Origin: Comamonadaceae bacterium
GTDB taxonomy: Bacteria; Pseudomonadota; Gammaproteobacteria; Burkholderiales; Burkholderiaceae_C
NCBI GenBank assembly: GCA_947450695.1
Contig: CANFWV010000002.1
Span: 1 to 64,000, forward strand
Reading direction: 5' to 3'
DNA length: 64,000 bases
Shown: positions 1 through 7,463 of the stretch, piece by piece
How the letters are laid out: the number at the start of each line of letters is the position of its first letter
Position numbering within the stretch: the stretch's first letter is position 1
Notes under the pieces: model-generated
The model's input: only the letters and a program-made list of their open reading frames with translations
Databases searched by the model: none
What the model was told of the DNA's origin: nothing
Made by a program: the position numbers and the translations under genes

Positions 1-630
1 AAGGCCATGATGGAACAAAAAATCGGCCACCCGATGGCCGGTGCCAACACCGCTTGGGTGCCCAGCCCGACCGGCGCTACTTTGCATGCCCTGCATTACC
101 ACCAAGTGCTGGTCAGCGACGTGCAAAAACAGATGGAAAAAATCAACGCCAACAAAGAAGCCGAGAGCCTGCTCACCGGTTTGTTGACCGTGCCCGTGAC
201 GGCGACGCCGAATTGGAGTGCTGCCGACAAGCAGCAAGAAATCGACAACAACGCGCAAGGTATTTTGGGTTACGTGGTGCGCTGGATCGACCAAGGCGTG
301 GGCTGCTCCAAGGTGCCAGACATTCACAACGTCGGCTTGATGGAAGACCGTGCCACACTGCGCATTTCAAGTCAGCACATCGCCAACTGGTTGCTACACG
401 GCGTGGTCACGAAAGAACAAGTCCAAGCCACCTTTGAGCGCATGGCCGCAGTCGTCGACAAGCAAAACGCCGGCGATCCGTTGTACAAAAACATGGCCGG
501 TAACTTCGCCACCAGTGCCGCGTACAAAGCCGCTTGCGATTTGGTTTTCAAGGGGCTGGAGCAGCCCAGCGGCTACACCGAGCCGTTGCTGCATGCTTGG
601 CGTTTGAAGGTCAAGGCCGGCACGGCTTGA
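1..630 (+). CDS. glcB: Malate synthase G, C-terminal part (cut by window edge)
   Basis: The frame is open from the first base, so the 5' part lies outside the window and about 209 C-terminal residues remain. Malate synthase G condenses glyoxylate with acetyl-CoA to malate in the glyoxylate and glycolate routes. The fragment carries the strongly conserved C-terminal stretch of the family: [16 protein letters not shown] near its start, [20 protein letters not shown] in the middle, then [22 protein letters not shown] and the ending [11 protein letters not shown]. It converges with the next gene, whose stop lies one base beyond the stop of this one. The family call is very secure; only completeness of the upstream part cannot be judged. 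Confidence 0.96.
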   Translation, partial: KAMMEQKIGHPMAGANTAWVPSPTGATLHALHYHQVLVSDVQKQMEKINANKEAESLLTGLLTVPVTATPNWSAADKQQEIDNNAQGILGYVVRWIDQGVGCSKVPDIHNVGLMEDRATLRISSQHIANWLLHGVVTKEQVQATFERMAAVVDKQNAGDPLYKNMAGNFATSAAYKAACDLVFKGLEQPSGYTEPLLHAWRLKVKAGTA

Positions 631-631
631 T

Positions 632-2206
632 TCAGCCTCTGCGCTGCCGCATCAGCTGCTCCACGCCCTCAAACAGCGCCTCGCTCAGCAGCGCCATCAG
701 CGTGGCGGGCAGGGCACCGGCCAGCAGCATTTGGCCGTCGTTCAGCGCCAGGCCAGTCACGATGCGCTCGCCATAACCACCTGCGCCAATGAAGGCTGCG
801 ATGGTCGTCGTACCGATCGCAATCGCCGTTGCCGTGCGCACACCCGCGATGATGGACGGCAGTGCTTGCGGCAGTTCGACCGCTCGCATCACTTGTCCGG
901 TGGTCATGCCCAGCGCTTGAGCTGCCAAGCGCTGGCCGGTTGGCACCTCGCCCAGGCCGGTGACGGTGTTGCGCATGATGGGCAGCAGGGCGTAAAGCAT
1001 CAGCGCCATCAGCGCGGGCAAGGTGCCGATGAGGCCCAGCGCAGAAATCAGCATCGCCAGCATGGCCAGTGAGGGCACGGTTTGCAGCAGGCCGGCGGCG
1101 GCCAGCACCACGGCGCGCAGGCGTGGGTGCGGAAACACCCACACCGCCAGCGGGATGCCCAGCAGCGCCGCGCCAGCCACCGCGATCAAGGTCAGCGTCA
1201 AGTGCTGCCTCGTCAACCGCGCTAGGTCGGGCCCGAACAGCTTGGCCCAAAAGCCACGCTGGCCCGGGTCGTTATCCGTTCCCGCCGTTGCGGTAGGTGC
1301 AGAGTCCGACTTAGACGCGAGGTAGTCCCGCGCAATCACATCAAAGGCCACGCCCTGCAACTCGGCCCGCGCGTTCATCGCAATCATGGCCTTCTCGTCG
1401 ATGCTGCCGCTCAACTTTTTCAGCGCCGCCCACGCTTGAGGAAACCGCGCGGGCACGTCTAGCCGGTACAGCAGCACGGCGTCATAACGCGCAAAGTAAG
1501 CCAAGTCGTCCTTCAGCACGCGCAGGCTGAGGTGGTCAATCTTCGCGTCGGTGGTGTAGATGTCGATCACATCCACTTGGTTTTGCGCTATCGCGTCATA
1601 CGCCAAGCCGTGGTCTAGCGCCACCGGCACCTGCGGTGCCGCATAGCGCCTGACCAGCCCCGGCCAACCGTCGGCACGACCCAAGAATTCGTTCGACAGG
1701 CCCAGCTTCAGCGCAGGGTGCTTCACCAGGTCGCTGAGTGCGACTATGTCTAGATGCTGTGCGGTGTCTTCGCGCATGGCCAGCGCATAGCCGTCGTTGA
1801 AACCCAGCGGGTTCGCCGCACCGAGGCCCAGCGGCGCCAGCGCTGAATTCAGGGCCGCTAAAGTCATCGGCGTTTTATTTTTAATAATTTCTAGGCTGAT
1901 GGTGCCCATGTATTCCGGGTACAGGTCAATGCTGCCCGCCCGCAGCGCCGCATAAACAATGGCCGTGTTGCCCAAGCCCTGCAGCACGGTGGGCGGGGTC
2001 AGCATGTGCGGCGCAGAGGTCTGCGCCAGCACCTGCGCAAGGATGTAGGACTCGGTAAAACGCTTGGAGCCGATGCGCAGGGTGTCGTTGGTTGCTTGGG
2101 CGGCGAATGTGGGGGCGCTGATAAATGCCAGCACAAGAGCCATTAACAGCGCGATGCACCAAGCAGAAAAATAAGCGGCAGTTAAGGCTGGGAATCGGCG
2201 AATCAT
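632..2206 (-). CDS. Fused substrate-binding protein/permease of the osmoprotectant (ProX-ProW, OpuC/YehZ) ABC family
   Basis: A 524-residue protein. It starts with a hydrophobic segment that looks like a signal sequence (about residues 8-36, ending SAPTFAA). A ProX/OpuCC-type binding domain follows (about 40-310, with IGSKRFTESYILAQV near its start and YPEYMGT). The rest (about 325-520) is a ProW-type permease with several membrane segments and a coupling region around AAQALGMTTGQVMRAVELPQ. The family imports quaternary amines such as glycine betaine or choline; related fused proteins import ergothioneine. No ATPase gene adjoins it: glcB converges on the 3' side and mmsA ends 25 bases upstream on the same strand, so it may be co-transcribed with mmsA. 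Substrate is unknown. Confidence 0.85.
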   Translation of the reverse strand: MIRRFPALTAAYFSAWCIALLMALVLAFISAPTFAAQATNDTLRIGSKRFTESYILAQVLAQTSAPHMLTPPTVLQGLGNTAIVYAALRAGSIDLYPEYMGTISLEIIKNKTPMTLAALNSALAPLGLGAANPLGFNDGYALAMREDTAQHLDIVALSDLVKHPALKLGLSNEFLGRADGWPGLVRRYAAPQVPVALDHGLAYDAIAQNQVDVIDIYTTDAKIDHLSLRVLKDDLAYFARYDAVLLYRLDVPARFPQAWAALKKLSGSIDEKAMIAMNARAELQGVAFDVIARDYLASKSDSAPTATAGTDNDPGQRGFWAKLFGPDLARLTRQHLTLTLIAVAGAALLGIPLAVWVFPHPRLRAVVLAAAGLLQTVPSLAMLAMLISALGLIGTLPALMALMLYALLPIMRNTVTGLGEVPTGQRLAAQALGMTTGQVMRAVELPQALPSIIAGVRTATAIAIGTTTIAAFIGAGGYGERIVTGLALNDGQMLLAGALPATLMALLSEALFEGVEQLMRQRRG

Positions 2207-2231
2207 TGGCTCAGTATCGCCGGCCTAAAAC

Positions 2232-3755
2232 TCACTTCGCCGTCGGCATCACAAACTCAGCACCCTTGCCGATGCTCTCGGGCCAGCGCTGCATGATGGA
2301 CTTTTGCTTGGTGTAAAAACGCACGCCTTCTTCACCGTAGGCGTGCATGTCGCCGAACAAACTTTTCTTCCAGCCACCAAAACCGTGCCAAGCCATCGGC
2401 ACCGGAATCGGCACGTTGATGCCGACCATGCCGACCTGGATGCGGCGGCTGAATTCACGCGCCACATGGCCGTCGCGGGTGAAGCAACTCACGCCGTTGC
2501 CGAACTCGTGGGCGTTGATCAGGTTAATGGCTTCGGCCAAGTCTTTGACGCGCATGCAACCCAGCACCGGGCCAAAAATTTCTTCCTTGTAAATGCGCAT
2601 GTCGGGGGTGACGTTGTCAAACAACGTGCCGCCCATCCAGAAGCCTTGCTCGCATCCTGCGCCGGCTAGTGCGCCAGTGAAGCTGCGGCCGTCGACCAGC
2701 AGGGTCGCGCCTTCTTGGACACCCAGGTCGATGTAACCGGTGATGCGCTGGTGTGCGGCGGCGGTGACTATGGGGCCCATTTCAGCGTCGAGGTTGACGC
2801 CGTTTTTGATGATGAGTTGCTCGGCGCGTGCTTGCAGTTTGGGCAGCAGTCGGTCAGCCACATCGCCGACCAGCACGGCGACAGAGATGGCCATGCAGCG
2901 CTCGCCGGCAGAGCCGTAACCCGCGCCAATCAGCGCGTCGACGGCTTGGTCGAGGTCGGCGTCCGGCATCACGACCATGTGGTTTTTGGCGCCACCCAGC
3001 GCTTGCACGCGCTTGCCATGGTGCGCGCCGGTTTCATAAATATAGTTGGCGATCGGCGTCGAGCCGACGAACGAAATCGCGTGCACATCTGGGTGCACCA
3101 GCAGCGCGTCAACGGCTTCTTTGTCGCCTTGCACGACGTTGAAAACACCGTCGGGCAGGCCAGCTTTTTTCAGCAGATCAGCCATGAACAGGCTGGCGCT
3201 CGGGTCGATCGGGCTGGGCTTGAGGATGAAGCAATTGCCGGCGGCAATCGCCACCGGGAACATCCACATCGGGACCATCACCGGGAAGTTGAACGGCGTG
3301 ATGCCCGCCACCACGCCGAGCGGCTGGCGCAGTGTCCAGTTGTCGATGCCGGTGCTGACCTGATCAGTGAAATCGCCCTTGAGCAGCTGCGGAATGCCGC
3401 AGGCGAATTCGACGATGTCGATGCCGCGCGCCACTTCGCCTTGGGCGTCGGTGAAGACCTTGCCGTGCTCGGCGGTGATGAGGTGCGCCAACTGGTCTTT
3501 GTGTTGGTTCAGCAGTTCAAGGAACTTGAACATGACGCGGGCACGGCGAATCGGCGGCGTGTCTGACCAAGCCGGAAAAGCCGCCTTGGCCGCGACGACG
3601 GCTGCGTCCACATCGGCCGCATTGGCCAGCGCGACACGCGCAGTGACTGCGCCGGTGGCGGGGTTGAAAACGTCTTGCTGGCGGACCGATGCGCCGGCGG
3701 CAAGCTGTCCCTTGACATGGTGGCCAATGATGTTTGGGGTAGCGGGTGTCGTCAT
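2232..3755 (-). CDS. mmsA: Methylmalonate-semialdehyde dehydrogenase (CoA-acylating)
   Basis: A 507-residue aldehyde dehydrogenase superfamily protein of the length usual for MmsA. It converts (methyl)malonate semialdehyde to propionyl-CoA or acetyl-CoA in valine, inositol and beta-alanine catabolism. Seen in the sequence: [20 protein letters not shown], cofactor-site [15 protein letters not shown], and GERCMA with the catalytic Cys near residue 287. The Glu usually found in the ALDH superfamily is Gly-Gly-Ala-Lys-Asn at [11 protein letters not shown], as is normal for MmsA. A ribosome site GAAGGA precedes the ATG. The gene is divergent from a LysR regulator across a 127-base gap that holds a 22-base palindrome, and the ABC fusion lies 25 bases downstream. 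Confidence 0.93.
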   Translation of the reverse strand: MTTPATPNIIGHHVKGQLAAGASVRQQDVFNPATGAVTARVALANAADVDAAVVAAKAAFPAWSDTPPIRRARVMFKFLELLNQHKDQLAHLITAEHGKVFTDAQGEVARGIDIVEFACGIPQLLKGDFTDQVSTGIDNWTLRQPLGVVAGITPFNFPVMVPMWMFPVAIAAGNCFILKPSPIDPSASLFMADLLKKAGLPDGVFNVVQGDKEAVDALLVHPDVHAISFVGSTPIANYIYETGAHHGKRVQALGGAKNHMVVMPDADLDQAVDALIGAGYGSAGERCMAISVAVLVGDVADRLLPKLQARAEQLIIKNGVNLDAEMGPIVTAAAHQRITGYIDLGVQEGATLLVDGRSFTGALAGAGCEQGFWMGGTLFDNVTPDMRIYKEEIFGPVLGCMRVKDLAEAINLINAHEFGNGVSCFTRDGHVAREFSRRIQVGMVGINVPIPVPMAWHGFGGWKKSLFGDMHAYGEEGVRFYTKQKSIMQRWPESIGKGAEFVMPTAK

Positions 3756-3834
3756 AAAGAATCCTTCGGTGTGTCAGTTATGAATCAGTCTAGGCCGCAT
3801 CAGGCATTTTGATAACACCCTTATTTGTGATTAC

Positions 3835-3856
3835 ATTGTTCAAATAAATGAACAAT
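3835..3856. promoter_or_regulatory. Inverted repeat in the mmsA/LysR divergent gap, candidate LysR operator
   Basis: ATTGTTCA (3835-3842) and TGAACAAT (3849-3856) are perfect 8-base inverted arms around a 6-base AT spacer. The repeat contains the T-N11-A form (T3840 to A3852) typical of LysR binding sites. It lies 27 bases before the LysR start and about 80 bases before the mmsA start, a usual position for autoregulation and divergent control. Binding is inferred, not shown. Confidence 0.55.
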
Positions 3857-3882
3857 AGTGACAGTTCTGGTAATCTGCAAAC

Positions 3883-4926
3883 ATGGCTTCTGACCAACTT
3901 TCCCCGCTGCTGGCTGACTTGCACTTGTTGACAGTGCTGGCCGCCACGCGTAGCTTCACTGAGGCTGCGCGGCGTCTTGGCGTATCCAAAGCTTCGGCCA
4001 GCATGCGCATCAGTGAGCTGGAGCGCGCGGCCGGGGTGTTGCTGGTGCGGCGCACCACGCGCTCGGTCGGCCTGACCGAAGCCGGCCAGCAGCTGGTGAA
4101 TGACATGCTGCCGGCCTTTGGCCGCATCAGCGAGAGTTACACCGCTGTTAAAGACCTGGTCGGCACGCCGCGCGGGTTGGTGCGCGTCACGGCGCCTGTG
4201 GCGTTCGGGCGGCAACATTTGGCACCTTGCGTTGCGGCCTTTCTCAAGAAATTTCCCGAGATTCAGATCGAGCTGGAACTGACCGACCGCTTTGTGAACC
4301 TCGCCAACGAAGGCTTTGACCTGGCGATTCGCCACACCAACACGCCGCCCGAAACCCATGTGGCTTGGGTGCTGTGCGAAACCCGCTCGGTGCTGATGGC
4401 CAGCCCGGCTTATTTGGCGGCGCGTGGCGTGCCGACGCATCCGTCTGAGCTCAGCGCACATGACTGCCTGCTGTATCTGGGAGGCGGGCATGCCGGTAAT
4501 TGGACTTTTATTAAAAGTTCGAACAGTGCAGAGATCATCTCCAGAGTGGCCAAGAACCGCCAACGCAAAATAGCCAGCGTTGCCTCCGCCGCCGATGAGC
4601 GCGTTGGCGTCAACATCCGTGGCTCGCTCAAGGCCAATAACAGCGAAGTCTTGCGCGACGCGCTCTTGGCCGGCTTGGGCATTGGCCTGCTTCCCGACTT
4701 CAGCCTGCCGCCACCCGATGCCGATGGCGAGTCGCCGCTGCTGCGGGTCCTGCCCGACTGGCAAGTGCAAGGCTTTTTTGGCGACCGTATTTATGCGCTG
4801 AGGCCTTGGTCGGCTCAGGTGCCGAAAGCGGTTCAGTGTCTGGTTGAATACTTGCGCGAGCGTTTCGCGCCAGGCTTCGACCCAATCGTTAATCCAATCG
4901 TCAATCTAAGCGCCACCAAAGGATAA
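3883..4926 (+). CDS. LysR-family transcriptional regulator, divergent from mmsA
   Basis: A 347-residue LTTR. The N-terminal winged helix-turn-helix covers about residues 12-70 (SFTEAARRLGVSKASASMRISELE). The effector domain runs from about residue 100 with the usual VRVTAPVAFGRQHLAP and NNSEVLRDALLAGLGIGLLPD segments. It likely controls mmsA and perhaps the ABC fusion. It is about 30-45 residues longer than common relatives: after GNWTFIK there is an extra basic, serine-rich stretch (about residues 210-238) before GVNIRGSLKANN. No ribosome site is visible; TGGTAATCT followed by six bases and the ATG could be an extended -10 of a leaderless message. Confidence 0.88.
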   Translation: MASDQLSPLLADLHLLTVLAATRSFTEAARRLGVSKASASMRISELERAAGVLLVRRTTRSVGLTEAGQQLVNDMLPAFGRISESYTAVKDLVGTPRGLVRVTAPVAFGRQHLAPCVAAFLKKFPEIQIELELTDRFVNLANEGFDLAIRHTNTPPETHVAWVLCETRSVLMASPAYLAARGVPTHPSELSAHDCLLYLGGGHAGNWTFIKSSNSAEIISRVAKNRQRKIASVASAADERVGVNIRGSLKANNSEVLRDALLAGLGIGLLPDFSLPPPDADGESPLLRVLPDWQVQGFFGDRIYALRPWSAQVPKAVQCLVEYLRERFAPGFDPIVNPIVNLSATKG

Positions 4927-4927
4927 T
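4922..4927 (+). promoter_or_regulatory. -10 box close to the NUDIX start (possible leaderless promoter)
   Basis: GATAAT ends 7 bases before the ATG at 4935 and no Shine-Dalgarno sequence is present. The expected transcription start would fall at or within two bases of the start codon. The -35 region is weak (CGTCAA at a plausible distance). The same arrangement recurs at mnmA and pyrF in this window. Confidence 0.4.
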
Positions 4928-4934
4928 TCTAGAC

Positions 4935-5456
4935 ATGAACACACGATGGAAACCCAGCGTCACAGTCGCTGCCGTGATTGCCCGCATCCACGCCGGCGTG
5001 ACGGAATTCTTGCTGGTCGAAGAACACACGCAAGACGGCTTGCGCCTGAACAACCCGGCCGGTCATCTGGACCCCGGTGAGAGTCCGTTAGAGGGTTGTG
5101 CTCGCGAAACGCTGGAAGAGACCGCATTTCACTTCCAGCCGACAGCCTTGGTCGGTGTCTACTTGTCGCGCTTTGAAAAACCCATCGCGGGTCAAGCGCA
5201 GACCGAAGACATCACCTACCTGCGCTTTGCCTATTGTGGTGAGCTGGGTGAGTTCGTCGCCGGGCAGGCGCTTGACGACGGCATTGTGCGCACCTTGTGG
5301 CTCAGCGCCGAGGCGATTCGCGCTTGCCCCGAGCGCCATCGCAGCCCACTGCTGATCAAGTGCATGGACGACTATTTAGCCGGTCATCGTCATCCGGTGA
5401 ATGTGATCACCACCGACGCTAGCGTTTACCAAATCGGCAACGCCCCGCAGGCCTGA
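4935..5456 (+). CDS. NUDIX hydrolase (NudJ-like)
   Basis: A 173-residue NUDIX protein. The Nudix box lies at residues 43-65: Gly43, five residues, Glu, seven residues, then RETLEET. All metal-binding Glu positions are kept, but the usual Gly near the end is Ala. Members hydrolyse nucleoside diphosphates linked to another moiety; NudJ-type enzymes act on HMP-PP and nucleoside di- and triphosphates. In many betaproteobacteria such a gene directly precedes mnmA; here mnmA is 10 kb away, so an accessory block may have been inserted between them (inference). It follows the LysR gene by 8 bases. The exact substrate cannot be read from the sequence. Confidence 0.85.
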   Translation: MNTRWKPSVTVAAVIARIHAGVTEFLLVEEHTQDGLRLNNPAGHLDPGESPLEGCARETLEETAFHFQPTALVGVYLSRFEKPIAGQAQTEDITYLRFAYCGELGEFVAGQALDDGIVRTLWLSAEAIRACPERHRSPLLIKCMDDYLAGHRHPVNVITTDASVYQIGNAPQA

Positions 5457-5462
5457 ATCCGC

Positions 5463-6365
5463 TCAGGCGCGGGCCGTCAGCACCGCGCGCAAATGCGCAT
5501 GAAACATCTTGGCGGGTGCGCGCAAGGCGGCGCCGTGGCGCGTGGTCAGCCCGAGCACGCGGGACACGGCGGGCGCGTGCAGTGGAATGCCAATCATCGA
5601 CGGATGCGTCTCAGGCAGCGCCAGCCGCGGCACCGCCGCCACGCCCAATCCGGCCTCAACCATGCCAAGCAGCGTCGCCACGTGACTGACTTCAAAGCGA
5701 TAGGCTGGATCAATGCCGGCCTTGGCCATGGCGTCATCCAGCAATTGGCGGTTGCCGCTGGAGCGTGCCGCCGTCATCAGGCGCTCCTCACTCAACGCCG
5801 ACCAAGCGACTGACGGCACTGCGGCCAGTGGATGGTCGCGCTGCATGGCCAGCACAAACGGGTCGGTGTGGATCGGCTCAAAGTCCACGCCCGGCACCTG
5901 ACTACCCAAAAAACTGATGCCGAAATCTGACTCGCCTGCGATCACGCTGGCCAGCACTTGACTCGCCCCTTCGTCGACCACGCGTACCCGAATCAAGGGA
6001 TAGAGTTCGGTGAAAGAGCCGAGCACCGAGGGCAAAAAATGAATTGCCGCCGACGGCACGCAGGCCACCGTGACCCGGCCGCTGCCGCTCGCGGCAATGT
6101 CCGAAATGCCGAGGATGGCGAACTCCAAGTCGTCCAACGCAGCGCGGGCTCGCTCCAAGAAGACGCGGCCCATGGCGGTCAATTCGACCGAGCGCGTGGT
6201 TCGGTTGAACAGCCGCGCGCCCAGAATCGTCTCTAACTTGTCGATGCGTCGGCTCACCGCGGGGGGCGACAAATGGATGTGGTCGGCCGCCGCCCGAAAA
6301 CTCCCGCGTTCGGCGACGGCGACAAAAGCCTGCAATTGCTGCAAATCAAAATTGATGCGTGACAT
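5463..6365 (-). CDS. LysR-family transcriptional regulator, divergent from a Bug receptor gene
   Basis: A standard-length LTTR of 300 residues. The helix-turn-helix is in residues 8-65 (GSFRAAADHIHLSPPAVSRRIDKLE, followed by RTTRSVELTAMG). The effector-binding domain follows (about 90-298). It is divergent from the Bug receptor and lyase genes (6453-8813) across an 87-base gap containing a perfect 21-base palindrome, so it probably controls that pair. The start ATG has no clear ribosome site. It converges with the NUDIX gene 6 bases away, leaving no room for a long terminator. Confidence 0.9.
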   Translation of the reverse strand: MSRINFDLQQLQAFVAVAERGSFRAAADHIHLSPPAVSRRIDKLETILGARLFNRTTRSVELTAMGRVFLERARAALDDLEFAILGISDIAASGSGRVTVACVPSAAIHFLPSVLGSFTELYPLIRVRVVDEGASQVLASVIAGESDFGISFLGSQVPGVDFEPIHTDPFVLAMQRDHPLAAVPSVAWSALSEERLMTAARSSGNRQLLDDAMAKAGIDPAYRFEVSHVATLLGMVEAGLGVAAVPRLALPETHPSMIGIPLHAPAVSRVLGLTTRHGAALRAPAKMFHAHLRAVLTARA

Positions 6366-6398
6366 GCAGCAATGCTATCAAAAGTTGCACTTCACTGA

Positions 6399-6419
6399 AT
6401 GATGCGTCCGTCGCATCAT
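6399..6419. promoter_or_regulatory. 21-base palindrome between LysR and Bug genes, candidate operator
   Basis: ATGATGCG (6399-6406) and CGCATCAT (6412-6419) are perfect 8-base arms with the spacer TCCGT. The inner part TGCG-N5-CGCA is a symmetric T-N11-A site, the canonical LysR half-site arrangement. It lies 34 bases before both start codons' mid-region. Function is inferred. Confidence 0.6.
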
Positions 6420-6452
6420 GAAGATCGAAACATCGTTTGATAGGAGATTTGC

Positions 6453-7424
6453 ATGCGAGCCCGAACCACTTTATTCGCAGCGCAGTTGATGGTCAGTCTG
6501 GCTCTCGCCTGCCCGGCGCTGGCGCAAAACTGGCCCGACAAAACCATCACCATCGTCGTACCGACGGCCGCAGGCGGCGCCAACGACGCGATGGCCCGCA
6601 TCATTGCGCAGGGGCTGAGCGCGCGGCTGGGCAAACCCGTGGTGGTCGACAACAAGGCCGGCGCCAACGGTGCCATTGCAGCAGAATTTGTTGCCCGCGC
6701 CGCGCCTGATGGCTACACCATCATGTTTGGCTACATCGCCACCCACGGCATCAACCCGGCGCTGCAAAAACTCCGCTACGACCCGGTGGCCGACTTCGAG
6801 CCGATCGGCATGGTGGCGGCGTCGCCCACGGTGTTGGTCGCTAACAGTGCCGTGCCGGTCAAAAACGCCAAAGAGCTGGTGCAACTGATCAAGTCCAAGC
6901 CCGACACCTTCAGTTACGCCACCGCCGGCAACGGCACGGCCCCGCACATCGCTGGCGAACTCTTCAAATTGTCGGCCGGACTGGACGTGGTGAGCGTGCC
7001 TTACAAGGGCTCGGCACCCGCCGTGGTCGACACCATTGCCGGCAACACGCAGTACATGTTTCCTAGCTTGTTCACGGCGTACCCGCAGATCAAAGGCGGC
7101 AAACTGAAAGCCTTGGGCATCGCTGGTGAAAAGCGTTCGTCGGTGCTGCCGGACGTGCCCACGCTCGGTGAACAAGGCATTGCGAATGTGAACATGTCGC
7201 AGTGGTACGCCATGTTCGCGCCGGCCAAAACACCGAAGGCGGTGATCGACCGATTGAACCGCGAGATGAACACTGTGCTGGCTGACAAAATAGCCGCCAA
7301 AAGAATTGAGGACCAAGGTGCCGAGGTTGAAACCGGAACGCCTGAGCAGCTCAAAACGCTGGTGCAAAAAGAAGTGGCGCATTGGAAAAATGTCGTCACC
7401 GCCGCGAAAATCAGAGTCGATTAA
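6453..7424 (+). CDS. Bug/TctC-family periplasmic solute receptor
   Basis: A 323-residue tripartite tricarboxylate transporter binding protein. The signal peptide covers residues 1-25 (ending LACPALAQ before NWPDKTITIVVPTAAGG). Family motifs seen: the PTAAGGANDAMARI strand-loop-helix that binds the ligand carboxylate, VVVDNKAGANGAIAAEFVARAAPDGYT, and VPTLGEQG near the C-terminus. A good site TAGGAGA precedes the ATG. No TctA or TctB membrane gene is nearby, so it is an orphan receptor, common in Bordetella, Cupriavidus and Comamonadaceae. It is followed by a lyase gene after 39 bases; the ligand is probably the substrate, or a relative of the substrate, of that enzyme. Confidence 0.92.
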   Translation: MRARTTLFAAQLMVSLALACPALAQNWPDKTITIVVPTAAGGANDAMARIIAQGLSARLGKPVVVDNKAGANGAIAAEFVARAAPDGYTIMFGYIATHGINPALQKLRYDPVADFEPIGMVAASPTVLVANSAVPVKNAKELVQLIKSKPDTFSYATAGNGTAPHIAGELFKLSAGLDVVSVPYKGSAPAVVDTIAGNTQYMFPSLFTAYPQIKGGKLKALGIAGEKRSSVLPDVPTLGEQGIANVNMSQWYAMFAPAKTPKAVIDRLNREMNTVLADKIAAKRIEDQGAEVETGTPEQLKTLVQKEVAHWKNVVTAAKIRVD

Positions 7425-7463
7425 ATTTACGCCATCAACTTTTCACACTCCAAAGAAGAAGCC

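Noticed and set aside
2715-3566. Long plus-strand ORF (283 aa) opposite mmsA
   Set aside because: It lies wholly inside mmsA on the other strand, and mmsA has full family motifs. A shadow frame caused by codon bias.
3790-4770. Long minus-strand ORF (326 aa) opposite the LysR gene
   Set aside because: Composition is rich in Gln, His and Arg without any recognisable motif, and it covers a clear LysR protein.
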